Positions 1 through 11,761 of a stretch of 64,000 nt of DNA are shown piece after piece. A program made the position numbers and the translations under genes. The notes under the pieces are model-generated. The model saw nothing but the letters and a program-made list of their open reading frames with translations. It searched no databases and was not told the origin of the DNA. Source of the stretch: Rhinopithecus roxellana (Eukaryota; Chordata; Mammalia; Primates; Cercopithecidae); the NCBI RefSeq assembly GCF_007565055.1, contig NC_044556.1, forward strand, positions 135,259,808-135,323,807, given 5' to 3'. The stretch's first letter is position 1; every line of letters starts with the position of its first letter.

Positions 1-15
1 TTTGTTTTTGTTTTG

Positions 16-304
16 TTTTTTTTGAGACGGAGTCTCCCTGTGTCGCCCAGGCTGAAGTGCGTCGGAGCTCTCTCTGCTTACTGCAACCTGTGCCTCCTGC
101 ATTCAAGCCATTCTCCTGCCTCAGCCTCCCGAGTAGCTGGGACTACAGGCGTGTGCCACCATGCCTAGCTAATTTTTGTATTTTCAGTAGAGATGGGGTT
201 TCACTATGTTGGCCAGGCTGATCTTGAACTCCTGACCTCAGGTGATCCGCCCGCCTCGGCGTCCCAAAGTGCTGAGATTACAGGCGTGAGCCACCAAACC
301 TGGC
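16..304 (-). mobile_element. Alu, antisense
   Basis: An old full-length Alu in reverse orientation, from a T-rich head to the inverted 5' end. It is uninterrupted here. The second copy at 60740-61359 is split by a younger Alu. Confidence 0.9.
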
Positions 305-964
305 ATGTATTTTCTTTTACACATATTTATCTTTCAATTATAATTACTCAGGATATGTTAAAATTAGCTTATAATTACTAAGTGCACAGCTACCAGTGAT
401 CCATGACAGAAGTTAGAAACATAATTACTTCCCAAGCTAGTCAGTTCATAATTTAAAATCCACCTACAAGCAATTTATACTGTTCTGCTGGTGGGTGATT
501 AAACATTGATTACTATTCTTTCTCTTAAGAATTGAAGTAAAAGCAATTTTGTTTTTATTATCTAAAGGACTTCTCTTAAGAATGCTATCAAAAACATTCT
601 CCATGACTGGTTTTTCAGTCTTGGCCCCAGGTTTCCCGTGTATTTCTGCTTTGCCAACCCTTGCCTTCTCTGCCCACTTTGACTTAGATGATTCTCCACC
701 CCACTCCCTCTCCAAACAGTGGTTGCAGTTCCTATCCAGAGGACCCTTAACTGATTGGGGAGAAATTTACTTGGCAACAAAGATACGGACCAGATAGATA
801 GCAACTTGAGAGTCTAGCCAACTGTGTAAATCTCTGATATAGTTAACAAGACAAAGAGGCGTTTTAAATTCAATTGAATTTTCAATGCTTCTATGATATC
901 AAAATTTTAGACATTATATAAGTCTATTATCAAATATCATGAAATCTTTGCTCTTTTTCTCTAG

Positions 965-1066
965 CAAATAATACTTCAGACAGAAAACTTCTAATTGTTA
1001 TTGACACAAATATTCTGATGAATCATCTCAAATTTGTTAGAATTCTGAAGGCAACAGATGTACCAG
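965..1066 (+). CDS. SWT1: SWT1 exon c7, first copy (start of PIN domain)
   Basis: 102-nt exon in phase 1-1: it completes a split Ala codon and ends with the first base of a Gly codon. The acceptor is tttctctag and the donor is gtattt. It encodes residues about 380-413 when counted from c1, including LLIVIDTNILMNH. This is the first PIN motif, with the first metal-binding Asp (about D393) and the conserved T-N pair. It is identical in sequence to the copy at 62018-62119. The ORF runs on past the donor, but the added residues are intron. Confidence 0.95.
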
Positions 1067-1470
1067 GTATTTACAGAACATATTTAAAGATTCTGATTTT
1101 CTTCCTTGAGTTGATATTTTATATTAACAGTGATGTGGCTTTTTTTTCTCATGAATATGTCTCCATTTGGATATGCTATATATTAAGCATGTTCAGTGTT
1201 ATAAGTTTAAAAAAAGCCTTTACAGGTTAAACTAGCAATCTGAACTCACCCTTTTTTTGATCTCCAAGAGTGCTTATTTTTTTAACATTCTTTTGACACA
1301 TTATTCTCTTTTTAATTTTTGTTTTTTAATATATTGTCTCTCAATTCATTCTGAATTTCTCAAAGGTAGGGAGGACTGTGTGCTTTAAAACTTTCACCTC
1401 TTGGACAGCAATTCTATTTAGTAGCTCAATAAATGTTTGTTAAATTCTAAGAAATCTTTTTATTTTTTAG
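1067..1470 (+). other. SWT1 intron c7-c8 (first copy)
   Basis: AT-rich intron of 404 nt with a polypyrimidine-like stretch before the c8 acceptor. I see no repeat or RNA gene in it. The second copy is at 62120-62523, with two substitutions. Confidence 0.8.
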
Positions 1471-1659
1471 GTTTTGAAAAACTTATGTTAATAATTCCCT
1501 GGGTCGTTATGCAAGAGCTAGATCGTATGAAGGAAGGAAAACTACTAAAACATGCCCAGCACAAAGCTATACCTGCAGTTCATTTCATCAATGAGAGTCT
1601 CAGAAATCAAGATAGAAAGCTATGGGGTCAATCAATACAACTTGCATCCCAAAAACATT
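1471..1659 (+). CDS. SWT1: SWT1 exon c8, first copy (PIN domain core)
   Basis: 189-nt exon, phase 1-1, acceptor tattttttag, donor gtaagt (a consensus match). It encodes residues about 414-476, starting GFEKLMLIIPWVVMQELDRM. The Glu in QELD (about E429) is the second acidic PIN residue. It is followed by a Lys-rich helix and the stretch AVHFINESLRNQDRKLWGQS. Identical to 62524-62712. Confidence 0.95.
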
Positions 1660-3494
1660 GTAAGTATTGTTCTTTCAGGGTGCCTCCTGATTAATACTTG
1701 TTTGGCTGCAGACTCATTATTGGAGGGAAATGGTATAAAACTTTTAAAACATTTAAACCCATTGGAATGTGAAATGGAAGGGGCATTGTGATGGTTTGTG
1801 GCTTAGTTTAGGAGTCTTTGATTTTTATTTTTCTGCTTCTCCTAGACGTTCTTACATTATGTCTATATTTCACAGATAGTGACTATATAGTTGTGTATGC
1901 ATACTTGTCTACATCACAGAATCTCGGACTCCTTTTTAAAAAATACTATCGCTGAGTGATGCAGTCTGTAAGTGATCTAGGTTTCTAGTCTGTTAATATC
2001 ACCATATGCAGTTAATGTACCATGGAGATGATGATGTTTTCCTGTGGTTTGTCAGAATCGGTAATAATGAATGAGGTGTTTTTACAGTAAAGGTTTATAG
2101 ATTTTCCCCTCATTGAATTTTTTTCTATGAGATCATTTAAAAATTGCTTTAGTCTTAGAAGTTAAGTATGTTCTTTATGTTTTATATAATTTGCTGGAAA
2201 AATATCTATATGTAAAGGAACACTTATTTCAGTGGAGTTTATACATATATTTAGAAGATTTATTTCATTCTTTAAGAATTCATTTCTTCCCAGCTCAGAA
2301 TTATTTATTTAGGTAAACTTACATTATTTTAAATACCATGGATTTGTACTGTCCACTGTACCCATATTCACTGTAAGATTTGAAAGAATCCATCTTAAGA
2401 GGAATCCAATCCAATCCAATTATGGATCCAATCCAATCCAATATTAACTATGAGAAGACTTTAAAAAACATGATTAGATTCATCTTAAGATGAATTACTT
2501 TAGTCTAAAATTTTTGTTTAGTCTTAAAAATTTTGAAGAAAAAGGGTCTCTACCATTCATTCATTATCTAAACAAATATTTATTAGCTCTTAATATGTTC
2601 CAGATATAATGCTTATGAATTTTGAGTGAAGATGGTCCATGTCGAGTAGCTTTAGTTGACTATAATTTTAGCCTTGTCCTTAACTATTTCCAAAATTATA
2701 TTTATTTGATATAGTATTTATCTACTATAGTGAGAGGAACATAGGATTTGAAATATGATCAACCTGGGTTTATAGCATAACCTGGGGAAAGTTAAAGGTG
2801 AAGAGACTGAATAAATGAAATGAAAGGAAATAAATTCCATGTCATAAAATGGTTATGAAGATTGGTTAATATGTTAAACTACCTAATAGCTTATGGTCAG
2901 AATAGGTGATAATTCTCTTGTGCTCATTATATGGAAGGCTCATACAGATTGATAAGACTCATCTCTCATTTTTTAAAAATATCTGATTTATTTTTATCTC
3001 TTCTAGGTTTAGAAAGTTACTCTCTCCCAACTCGCTAGGAAGATTCACAGCACTGCACTGCTGTGAGACTATGAATTGGTAACTTTCTAGAAGAGCAATA
3101 TTTAGCAATGTGCTTGAATAAGCCTAAGGATAATAACAGTCTTTCTAGAAATGTATCCTAAAAAAAGTGAGAGATGCAGGCAGTGATTTATATAAATAGT
3201 GTTCATTATAGCATTATTTATGTAACAAAAAAGTAGCATCAACCTGTATAACATTTGGAGAAGTTACATTCCTATAGCCATATGAGGGGACACTATATTT
3301 GGAAAAGCATTAATGACATAATTTTAAATAAAAACAAACATAAGATTAAAAAATATGTGAAGTATAATTCTAAATTTATTTAATTATGTATATATACTTA
3401 TTAGTGATGAATAGAGGTGATATTTACCTGATGGGTTTATCAGTTATTTTGATTTTCTTTATGTTTTCTGAATTTTCCAGATTTTTAATTACTT
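1660..3494 (+). other. SWT1 intron c8-c9, 5' part
   Basis: Mostly unique AT-rich intron. It holds a short CCAAT-type pentamer array (about 2402-2441) and an L2-like patch near 2571-2630. A degraded stretch at about 3110-3450 may be an old L1 3' end. No gene seen. Confidence 0.6.
2402..2441 (+). repeat. CCAAT pentamer array
   Basis: Two blocks of AATCC/CCAAT pentamers separated by TATGGAT. The same array is seen at about 63455-63494 in the second copy, with no length change, so it was stable between the two copies. Confidence 0.8.
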
Positions 3495-3785
3495 TTGTTT
3501 TTTTTTGAGATGGAGTCTCGCTCCCATCACACAGGTTGGAGTGCAATGGCGTGATCTCAGCTCACTGCAACCTCCACCTCCTGGGTTCAAACGATTCTTC
3601 CTCAGCCTCCTGAGTAGCTGGGATTACAGGCGTGCGCCACCATGCTTGGCTAATTTTTATATTTTCAGTAGAGACAGAGTTTCACCATGTTGGCCAGGCT
3701 GGTCTCTAACTCCTGACCTTCGGTGATCCACCCGCCTTGGCCTCCCAAAGTGCTAAGATTACAGGCATGAGCCACCATGCCTGGC
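3495..3785 (-). mobile_element. Alu, antisense
   Basis: Full-length reverse Alu with a short T-rich head. It abuts the next antisense Alu directly, as a head-to-tail pair. Confidence 0.9.
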
Positions 3786-4086
3786 TTTTTTTTTTTTTTT
3801 ATTAAAAGACAGAGTCTTGCTTTGTCACCCAGGCTGGAGTGCAATGGTGTGATCTCAGCTCACTGCAACCTCCATCTCCTACCTCCACCTTCAAGCGCTT
3901 CTCATGCCTCAGCCTCCTAGAGTAGCTAGGATTACAGGTGTGAGCCACCACGCCCAGCTGAGTTTTGTACTTTTAGTAGAGATGGCATTTGTCATGTTGG
4001 CCAAGCTGGTCTTGAACTCCTGACCTCAGGTGATCCACCTGCCTCATCCTCCCTCGGCTCACAGGCGTGAGCCACTGTGCCCGGCC
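3786..4086 (-). mobile_element. Alu, antisense
   Basis: Second member of the tandem pair, more diverged, with a small deletion in the part nearest its 5' end. Confidence 0.88.
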
Positions 4087-4199
4087 AATAAAATTATATA
4101 TTTTTTATAATAAGGTAAAAATAATTAAAGGCAACAAATAGTTATCTGCCACTCCCCCAATCAGACATTTGGTCTGTATTTTTATATTTTTCATTGTAT

Positions 4200-4335
4200 T
4201 TTTATTGATTCATTTGTTTGCCAAGTATTTGTACCAGACACTGTTCCAAGTGTTGGGCCTGTAACAGTGAATGAGAAAGAGAAACCCTGTTGTTGAGGAG
4301 GTTAAATTCTATTAGGTATTGAATTTTTTATTCTG
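4200..4335 (+). repeat. L2-like 3' end fragment
   Basis: Contains the run 'cagacactgttccaagtg' followed by 'cagtgaatgagaaagag', typical of the 3' end of L2 elements. Ancient and short. Confidence 0.5.
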
Positions 4336-4384
4336 TGTGTGAGTAGAGGTCATTGATGTTGAGGTGCCATTTAAGCTGACTCTT

Positions 4385-4699
4385 TAATTTTTTTTTTTTT
4401 TTTTTTTTTTGAGATGGAGTTTTGCTCTTGTTGCCCAGGCTGGAATGCAATGGTGTAATCTCAGCTCACTGCAATCTCTGCCTCCCGGGTTCAAGTGAGC
4501 GATTCTCCTGCCTCAGCCTCCTGAGTAACTGGGATTACAAGCATGTGCCACCATGCCTGGCTAATTTTTAAAAAATTTTTTTAGAGATGGGGTTTCACCA
4601 TGTTGGTCAGGCTGGTCTCGATCTCCTGACCTCAAGTGATCTGTCCGCCTCAGCTTCCCAAAGTGCTGGAATTACAGATGTGAGCCACTGCGCCTGGCC
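4385..4699 (-). mobile_element. Alu, antisense
   Basis: Full-length reverse Alu flanked by a 12-bp target duplication with one mismatch (aagctgactctt at 4373-4384, aagctgaatctt at 4700-4711). Confidence 0.92.
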
Positions 4700-4735
4700 A
4701 AGCTGAATCTTAAGTAATAAATACATGGTACTTTT

Positions 4736-4875
4736 AAGCATTCACTATTGCCATACACTGGACTAAATACTTTATATACGTTCTCATTTACTCCTCATGA
4801 TTAGAAACTTCGCCCGAGGATACATATCTAGTAAGTGGGAAAACAAGGATTCATACCCAGACTGGTCTGTTTCCA
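4736..4875 (-). repeat. MIR-like fragment, antisense
   Basis: Reads as the reverse MIR core: an 'actttatatacgttctcatttactcctca' type stretch, then a site like 'ctagtaagtgg', then 'catacccagactggtctg'. Ancient and diverged. Confidence 0.6.
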
Positions 4876-5681
4876 GAGTCTTTATTTTGTTCACTTTTGA
4901 ACAGTACATGTACAGGTGCTCAAAAGTATTTGTTGAATAACTAAATATTTCATGAATAGTCTTACAGTTTATTTTTCAGCTCCATATATCTTAGAAAAAG
5001 TGGCACTACTGATAATCTTGAATTTGATACTTTTAGAACAGTGCACTGTTACTTTTAAGCCTCCTTTTATCTGCTGAATTGAATTGTTTAAAGTTAACTA
5101 ATGATTTTGAGTTACACATTTTGCACTATTCATGGCATTTACCCTCTGAATTTAAGGGAAATTGGCTACTGTGATATATTTCTGTCTGGCTCACTGGTCA
5201 TCAAGAAATTTAATCATATCTTCCTCATACTCATGTCCTGATATAGTTGAGCTCTGTCTAGATTTCACCAATATGAACTCCTAAATAGTTTTTCTTTGCA
5301 TATCCATCTGGTTAGCATGGGAACCTGGCACAAATTAAGCCCTATGTAAATATTTATTGCATGAATGAATGAGTTTTCTAATTTGAAGGATTCAAGGACT
5401 AAGTAATATAGGCCAGAAGTTGAGAGAAAAATGATTATAAACTGGGAAAAAGGTTGAGACTAATTGGCTGGTATGTCTTAAATTTTAATGTATAAGAGAC
5501 AGGCCAAGAGCTTAAATTAGTGTCTGGGTCCAGGCTTCAAAGATTCTTATCCAGAAATATATTTGGGGTGTGGTTCTGTATTCTGTATTATTAATAAGTA
5601 CTCTAGGGAGTTCTCAGGTAGGTAGTGTATGGACTTGTGGGAAACATTATCTTTAGTCCAATTTCTACACATTGCATTATT

Positions 5682-6000
5682 ATTATTATTATTATTTTGT
5701 TCTTAATTTTTTTAGAGACAAGGTCTCATCCTGTCACCCAGACTGGAGTGCAGTGACATGATCATAGCTCACTGTAGACTTGAACTCCTAAGCTCAAGCG
5801 ATTGTCCCTCCTCAGCCTCTTGAGTAGCTGGAACTACAGGACTACAGGAGTGTGCCACCGAGCCTGGCTAATTTTCTTGTTTTTTTGTAGAGGCAGAGTC
5901 TTGCCATGTTGCCCAGGCTGATCTTGAAATGCTGACTTCAAGCGATCCCTCTGCCTCAGCCTCTCAAAATGTTGGGATTGCAGGCACTGACCACCTGGCC
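5682..6000 (-). mobile_element. Alu, antisense (old)
   Basis: Diverged reverse Alu (AluJ-like by eye) preceded by an ATT microsatellite. A 9-bp direct repeat tgcattatt (5673-5681 and 6001-6009) looks like its target duplication. Confidence 0.88.
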
Positions 6001-6526
6001 TGCATTATTTTTACAAAAACTGAATTTTTGCTACATGTTTTGAGGCTTAGAGAATGCCAGAGGGTACCCTGTCAGCAACTGATTAACAGTTGTTAAGAAT
6101 TACTTTTCGTGTTACCTTCCTAGGGCCCATATTTCCTTCTCCTGTATATCTCTAATTGTGTTGCTTTAGAGATTAAGGGAGAGCGCACACAGGAAACTAG
6201 TTTAGTTACTGGTAGAACAGTTGCTTATTAGTTCACAGACTTCTTAAGCTGAGAAAATGTTAAGTTACTTATAATCTGTGACTGAATTGATAATAGAATT
6301 CATGGTTTTTGGTTTCTAGTCTGACATTTAGCCTTCTGATCACATTTCTTTCCTTTGAGTTTGCTAATAGCCATATCCTAGACCATTTTAATAGTGAACT
6401 AACCACATTAAGTCCACAACTATATGCTATGTAAATTCTAGATTCAGTTTTGTAAAAATTATTTTACTTTCTTGTCTTTTTATTTAAAAAGTTTTCTTTC
6501 TTTTGTATGCATATATAAAATAAATA

Positions 6527-6599
6527 TATGAAATATGTATTTCTTATATATATTTATTATATATGTATATATTTATACATATATGTATATATACTTAAA
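6527..6599 (+). repeat. TA-rich low-complexity tract
   Basis: Imperfect TATA/TATG repeats next to the T-rich head of an antisense Alu. Confidence 0.8.
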
Positions 6600-6601
6600 A
6601 A

Positions 6602-6890
6602 ATTTTTTTTGAGACGGCGTCTCACTCTGTTGTCCAGCGTGGAGTGCAGTGGCACGATCTCAGCTCACTACAACCTCTGCCTCCTGGGTTCAACTGATTC
6701 TTCTGCCTCAGATTCCAAGTAGCTGGGATTACAGGCACCTGTCACAACGCCTGGCTAAGTTTTGTATTGTTAGTAGAGATGGGGTTTTACCTTGTTGGCC
6801 AGGCTGGTCTCGAACTCCTGACCTCAAGTGATCTGCCCACCTCGGCGTCCCAAAGTGCTGGGATTACAGGCGTGAGCCACCATGCCCAGC
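6602..6890 (-). mobile_element. Alu, antisense
   Basis: Full-length reverse Alu. It lies 400 bases upstream of exon c9 and was probably inserted in the old repeat that follows. Confidence 0.9.
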
Positions 6891-6892
6891 TG

Positions 6893-7200
6893 AGATATAT
6901 TTATTAATAGAGTTTTTGAGAGTAGTTTTAGTTTCACGGGAAAATTGCACAAAAGACAACAAGATTTCCCACATACTTCCTGCCCCACACAAGCATAGCT
7001 TCCCCATTATCAATATCCTTCGCCGGAGTGGTACCTTTGTTATAGTTGATGAACCTCCATTGACATCATTATCACTCTGAGTACATAGTTTACATTAGGT
7101 TCACTCTTGGCTTTGTACACTCTGTGGATTTGGACAAATGTGTAATGACGTGTGTCCACCATCATAGTGTCATACCTTAACTACCTTAAATCTCGTAGAT
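6893..7200. repeat. Old LINE-like fragment
   Basis: The stretch from 'gagtttttgagagtagttttagtttcac' to 'gtgtgtccaccatcatagtgtcat' resembles the 3' part of old mammalian L1 (L1M) copies. The family assignment is from memory and uncertain. Confidence 0.4.
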
Positions 7201-7290
7201 ATTTTCATTTTGTAAATACAGCCTAGATTATTTCTGTGGCACCCACATTTCTAGGGTACTTATTGACCGTTGCCTTTACTAAATTTGCAG

Positions 7291-7384
7291 ATGGATTGAG
7301 TGATGAGAACAATGATGATCGAGTACTAAAATGCTGTCTCCAGCACCAGGAATTATTCCCTTGTTCTTTTGTTATTCTGTGCAC
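7291..7384 (+). CDS. SWT1: SWT1 exon c9 (PIN domain)
   Basis: 94-nt exon, phase 1-2, acceptor aaatttgcag, donor gtgagt. Translated in the phase left by c8 it gives YGLSDENNDDRVLKCCLQHQ followed by ELFPCSFVILCT, residues about 477-507. This is the PIN strand leading to the last acidic motif in c10. It is too short to stand out as an ORF and was found by matching the protein. Only one copy is in the window; a second is expected beyond position 64000. Confidence 0.95.
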
Positions 7385-9199
7385 GTGAGTTTCATAGTCA
7401 TTTTACTTTTTATTTTTAAAAAATAAACCAAATAATAAAAAAAATCATACTGTATCCAGCATACCAAGGATCAAAAACATACATAATTTTCCAAATCTGC
7501 CAGTAAGCATACCCACTTATATCTGATAGTCTTATAATGTATGAGCTCTAGAGGAATGAGATCTCAACTAGATGAAGTTTCATTTCAATTTAATTTTTAT
7601 GGAATTCAGAAAACTTGGAAAAAGCAGGGGAAAAGGCACTTAATATCCCTCCAAAATAGTTTAAAAATCAGAATCTGACAGGATGTCTGACAGGATGAGA
7701 TAAGAAATTTATTTACTTACCTATTGGTGAGGTGAAGATAGGGTGGTTTATGTTGGAGTTGTGTGCTGGGTGCCTGTTACAGAGTTAGACTGCCTGGCTT
7801 GGAGTCCTGGATCTATCATTTATCAGCGTTGTGACCCTGGACAAGTTGCCTAACTTAGTTTCGTCATGTGAAATAAACAGGAAGAATAATATTACCTGCC
7901 TCATGAGATTATTGTAAGTATTTAATCTGTTAATATATGTAAAGGATGTAGAATAGTGCCTAATATATAGCAGGATCTCAGTAAGAGTTTTCTCCCTCCT
8001 TCTCCCTTCCCCCTGCTTCTTCCCTCTCTGCTGATATTTCCATAACTTAGTTCAAAGATAAAACTAAGATAATACTAAACAAAATTTTATTCATCATGTA
8101 TGAGAAAAGGTTCGGAATGGACAGAAGAGCAATTTTAATTTGCAGTTTTTTGGTTTTTTTTTAATCAGTCTACATCATGCTTTGAAATTTGCAGTTTTAA
8201 TCTGTATTTTATTCACTTATGATCATGCTCAAATTCTTTCTGTGAAATGGAGCTATTACAGAAATCAGCAGCCCTAAGATGCTTCTTGCAAACATTCTGG
8301 TCGGTGTTATTATTTTAGCTATCTTCAAAGATAATGTGATTCTTTTTGCTATTAAAGGAAATATTAGAGATTTCTATCTTTAGATTTTAAATTATATTTT
8401 GATCTAGGACATATTACTTTGGAGTTTGTTGAAGGCTGAAATAGAATTAATAATATATAAATCATTTTGAATTTGAGATACATTTGAGAAGTAATTCTTT
8501 GTTGTGTAATTATTTTTTTAGTTCAGCTTAGAGTGAAAATTAAATTGACAAAACTTTATTGATTCTCCATTATTTATACATGCACTGTTTTTTTGGGATT
8601 AACAGATATATTACTTTTTAGTGACTGAAAATTTATAGTCCAACCTTGCTTTTAATTCTGGCATAGTTCCAAGTGGTGAGCCTGTTTTTCTCTCTCTCTT
8701 TTTTTGGTTGGTTTGTTTGCATTTTCTTTAAATAGTGATAATCATGTGTATTGTATAAGTCATACCTACTATTGTGAGGACATATTTATATTACTTAAAA
8801 TGGATGATGATAATGTCAATTGATAGTGATAGTAATCAGAAAAACTCTTGTAACACTTATATACTATGCATCATTCTAAGTGCTTGCATTTACAATCCTA
8901 AGTCTGGGCCAGCAACACAATTAATATCTTCAATTCATATTGCTCTTCTAAACTCCAGGCTAATATATTCAACTATTTATTTGATATCTCTTGGATGTTT
9001 CATGGACGTCTGAAACCTATCATCTCCGTAAATGAACTCTTGAGGTTTTCTTTTCAACTCTTCTACACCTGAATAAAAACGGTCACCTCCCACCCATTTG
9101 CTAAAGCCAGAAACCAGGGAGTAAATTTTGATGCCTGCCTTTTCTTTATGATCTATATACAGTGAATTAGCCAATTCTGTGTTGTCTTCTTTAATTTTA
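7385..9199 (+). other. SWT1 intron c9-c10, 5' part
   Basis: Mostly unique AT-rich sequence with one MIR (7770-7995). No coding potential beyond chance ORFs. Confidence 0.6.
7770..7995 (+). repeat. MIR, sense
   Basis: Clear MIR: 'agactgcctggcttgga', 'gtgaccctggacaagttgcc', 'acctgcctcatgagattattgt' and 'agtgcctaatatatagcag' occur in consensus order. Confidence 0.85.
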
Positions 9200-9294
9200 T
9201 GTTTTAGAAACAGGGTCTTGCTATGTTGCCCAGGCTGGTGTCAAACTCCTGGGCTCAAGCAATCCTCCTTCCTCAGCCCCCCAAGTAGCTGAGG
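9200..9294 (-). mobile_element. Alu fragment, antisense
   Basis: About 95 bases of a reverse Alu-like monomer, ending at 'agtagctgagg'. The rest is missing. Confidence 0.75.
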
Positions 9295-9394
9295 AAATGC
9301 ACAAATCTTAACTATACAATGTTGACAATATATATTGTTGCACTGGTGTAGCTCACATCCTGTCAATATATAGAACATGTCTGTAACTCCTGTG

Positions 9395-9694
9395 TTTTTT
9401 TTTTTTTTTTTTGAGACAGAGTCTCACTCTGTCACCCACGATGGAGTGCAGTGGCGCCATCTTGGCTCACTGCAGTCTCCACCTCTCAGGTTCAAGTGAT
9501 TCTTCTGTCTCAGCCTCCCAAGAAGCTGGGATTACAAGTAGGTGCCACCACACGTGACTAATTTTTGTATTTTTAGTAGAGATGGGATTTCACCATATTG
9601 GTCAGGCTGGTCTCGAACTCCTGACCTCAGATGATCCGGCCCCCTTGGCCTCCCAAAGTGCTGGAATTATAGGTGTGAGCCACCGCACCCGACC
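9395..9694 (-). mobile_element. Alu, antisense
   Basis: Full-length reverse Alu with a 19-T head, sitting at the edge of the old antisense L1. Confidence 0.9.
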
Positions 9695-9699
9695 CAGAA

Positions 9700-11761
9700 A
9701 GTACTCTCTTGCCCTTTTTGCTCTTTTTTTTCTTGTTTCTTAAGGTGGAAACTTAGATCACTTATTTGTTACTGCTGTGAATGTCCTCTAAGCACTTCTG
9801 CAGTTGTATCCCACAAATTTTAATATGTTGTGTTTTCATTTTCATTCTATTCAATATACTTTATAATTTCCCTTGTGACTCTTTCTCTGACCCATAGGTT
9901 ATTTAGACGTTTGTTGCCTGATTGTAAGTATTTGCAAAATTTTCAGATACTTTTTTTTTTTTTTTACTGAATTGTAGTTTAATTTCTTTATGAATTGAGA
10001 ACATAATTTACATGGTTTCTGTTCTTTTAAATTTGTTAAAGTTTGTTTTGTGGCCAAGAATATGGTCTGTTTTAGTGAGTGTTTTCTGTGTATTTGAACA
10101 GAATGTGTATTCTGCCCTTATGGGTGGAGTATTCTATAAATTTCAATTAGGTCAATTTGGTTGATAGTGTTCTTCAGGTCTTCTGTAACCTTAGTGGCCT
10201 ACTTTTTCTTTTCTTTTGTTTTTTATTTTTACTTTTCTTTTTTGACATGGAGTCTCACTCTGTCGCCCAGGCTGGAGTACGGTGGTGCAGTCTTGGCTCA
10301 CTGCACCCTCTGCCTCCCAGGTTCAAGCAGTTCTCCTGCCTCAGTCTCCCGAGTAGCTGGGACTACAGTTGCATGCTGCCACTCCTGGCTAATTTTTGTA
10401 TTTTTAGTAGAGACAGAGTTTCACCATGTTGGCCAGGATGATCTTGATCTCCTGACCTCGTGATCGTCCCACCTCAGCCTCTAAGTGCTGGATTACAGGC
10501 ATTAGCCACCTTGCCCAGGCTGGTTGCCTACTTTTTCTATGATCATTGTGAAAGAAGTATTGAAGTCTCCAACTATAATTGTGGATTTGTCTATTTCTCC
10601 TTTCAGTTCTATTTGTTTTGCTTCATGTATTGTGAAAGCCACTAAAGCTATGGCTTTCTGTTGTGGTAAAGCCATTGATGAATTGGAGAATTCCCTCAGG
10701 CAAAAAGATAGAAACTTGTAGTAAGATGCATATACATCTAAGATTCTTTATGCTTGTGTTCTTGGAGAAGTGCTTCTTTTATAATTATATAATGTCCTTT
10801 TTGGTTCTGACATTATTCCTGGTTCTAAAGCCTTCTTTGTCTAGTATTAATGCAACTATTCCAACTTTCTTTTGCTTAGTATTTATGTGATATATCTTTT
10901 TGTATCATTTTACTTTTAGCCCATCTATGCCTGTATATTTAAAGTAAGTTTCTTGTAGACATCATGTAGTTGGTTCTTTTTTGAACAGTCTGACAATTTC
11001 TGTCTTTTAACTGTTAAGTTTAGACCATACGTATTTAATTTGTTGGATTAAAATCTACCATTTTGCAAATTATTTTCTATTTGTTTTGTTCCATCTGTGT
11101 GGTTTTTCCTTTTTCTCTTTTCGATTAATTGTTCATTTTTAATGATACCATTTTGTCTCGATTATTTACTTATTTATACTTTTTTGAAAAAACTTCTTAT
11201 GGTTGTTTTAGTGTTTACAATATACATCTTTACTTATCAAAGCCTACCTTCAAATATTATACTGCTTCACAGGTAGTATAAGGATATTACTGTTGTATAT
11301 ATTGTCCTGTAGCTCTTGGATACTATTTTTTTTTTAAATCTTTTTATTATCTTTTTGTTTAAGTTTGGGTAATTTCTTTTGACTTCCCTTCGGGTTTGTT
11401 GATTCTTTCCTTGCCTTTGTCAAGTCTTATTGACAAGCCTGTTCAAGGCATTCTTCATTTTTGTTACTGTGTTTTTTATTGCTAGGATTTCCATTTTATT
11501 CTTATGGTTTTCATCTCTGCAAAACTGCTTGATTTTCCCTTCTTCCACCTTTTCCATTAGAGGCTTTAACATATTAATGAAAATTAGTTTAAATTTGCTG
11601 TCAGATAGCTTCAGTATCTGTGTTGTATCCAAGTCTAGTTCTGTTGATTACTTTGACTCTTGGCAGTATGTTGTTTTTCTCTGGGCATACTTTATATGTA
11701 GATTTTTTGAGCTCACTTGCTCTGTGGTTTCTTTTATTCAGTTTCTCCTTAACTTTATTGT
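9700..11761 (-). mobile_element. Old L1 (L1M-type), antisense
   Basis: Reverse-strand LINE-1 ORF2-related sequence with many stops. Recognisable stretches include 'gtggccaagaatatggtct', 'gtgtattctgcccttatggg' and 'ccaactataattgtgg'. It is interrupted by an Alu (10210-10525) and by a younger L1 at 11762, and probably resumes at 14758-14965. Confidence 0.75.
10210..10525 (-). mobile_element. Alu, antisense, inside old L1
   Basis: Full-length reverse Alu with a perfect 13-bp target duplication GCCTACTTTTTCT (10197-10209 and 10526-10538). Confidence 0.93.

Larger units (their letters stand above)
1..2947 (+). repeat. First copy of a 2.9-kb repeated segment (empty Alu site)
   Basis: This stretch aligns from its first base with 60725-64000. 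It contains an old antisense Alu, SWT1 exons c7 and c8, and intron. Differences read by eye: 61 G/A, 336 A/G, an extra A near 416, 663 G/A, 1162 T/A, 1234 A/G, 2177 A/G and 2805 G/A (first copy/second copy). That is about 0.24 percent. This copy lacks the 315-bp Alu and has a single copy of its 15-bp target at 171-185. The level suits two haplotypes; a very recent duplication is also possible. Confidence 0.95.

Noticed and set aside
2402..2441. CRISPR-like regular repeats
   Set aside because: Simple CCAAT pentamers without spacers, in a primate intron.
10210..10525. Small RNA gene (7SL/SRP) on Alu-like sequences
   Set aside because: All such segments have two monomers or fragments with A-tails and target duplications, as Alus do.
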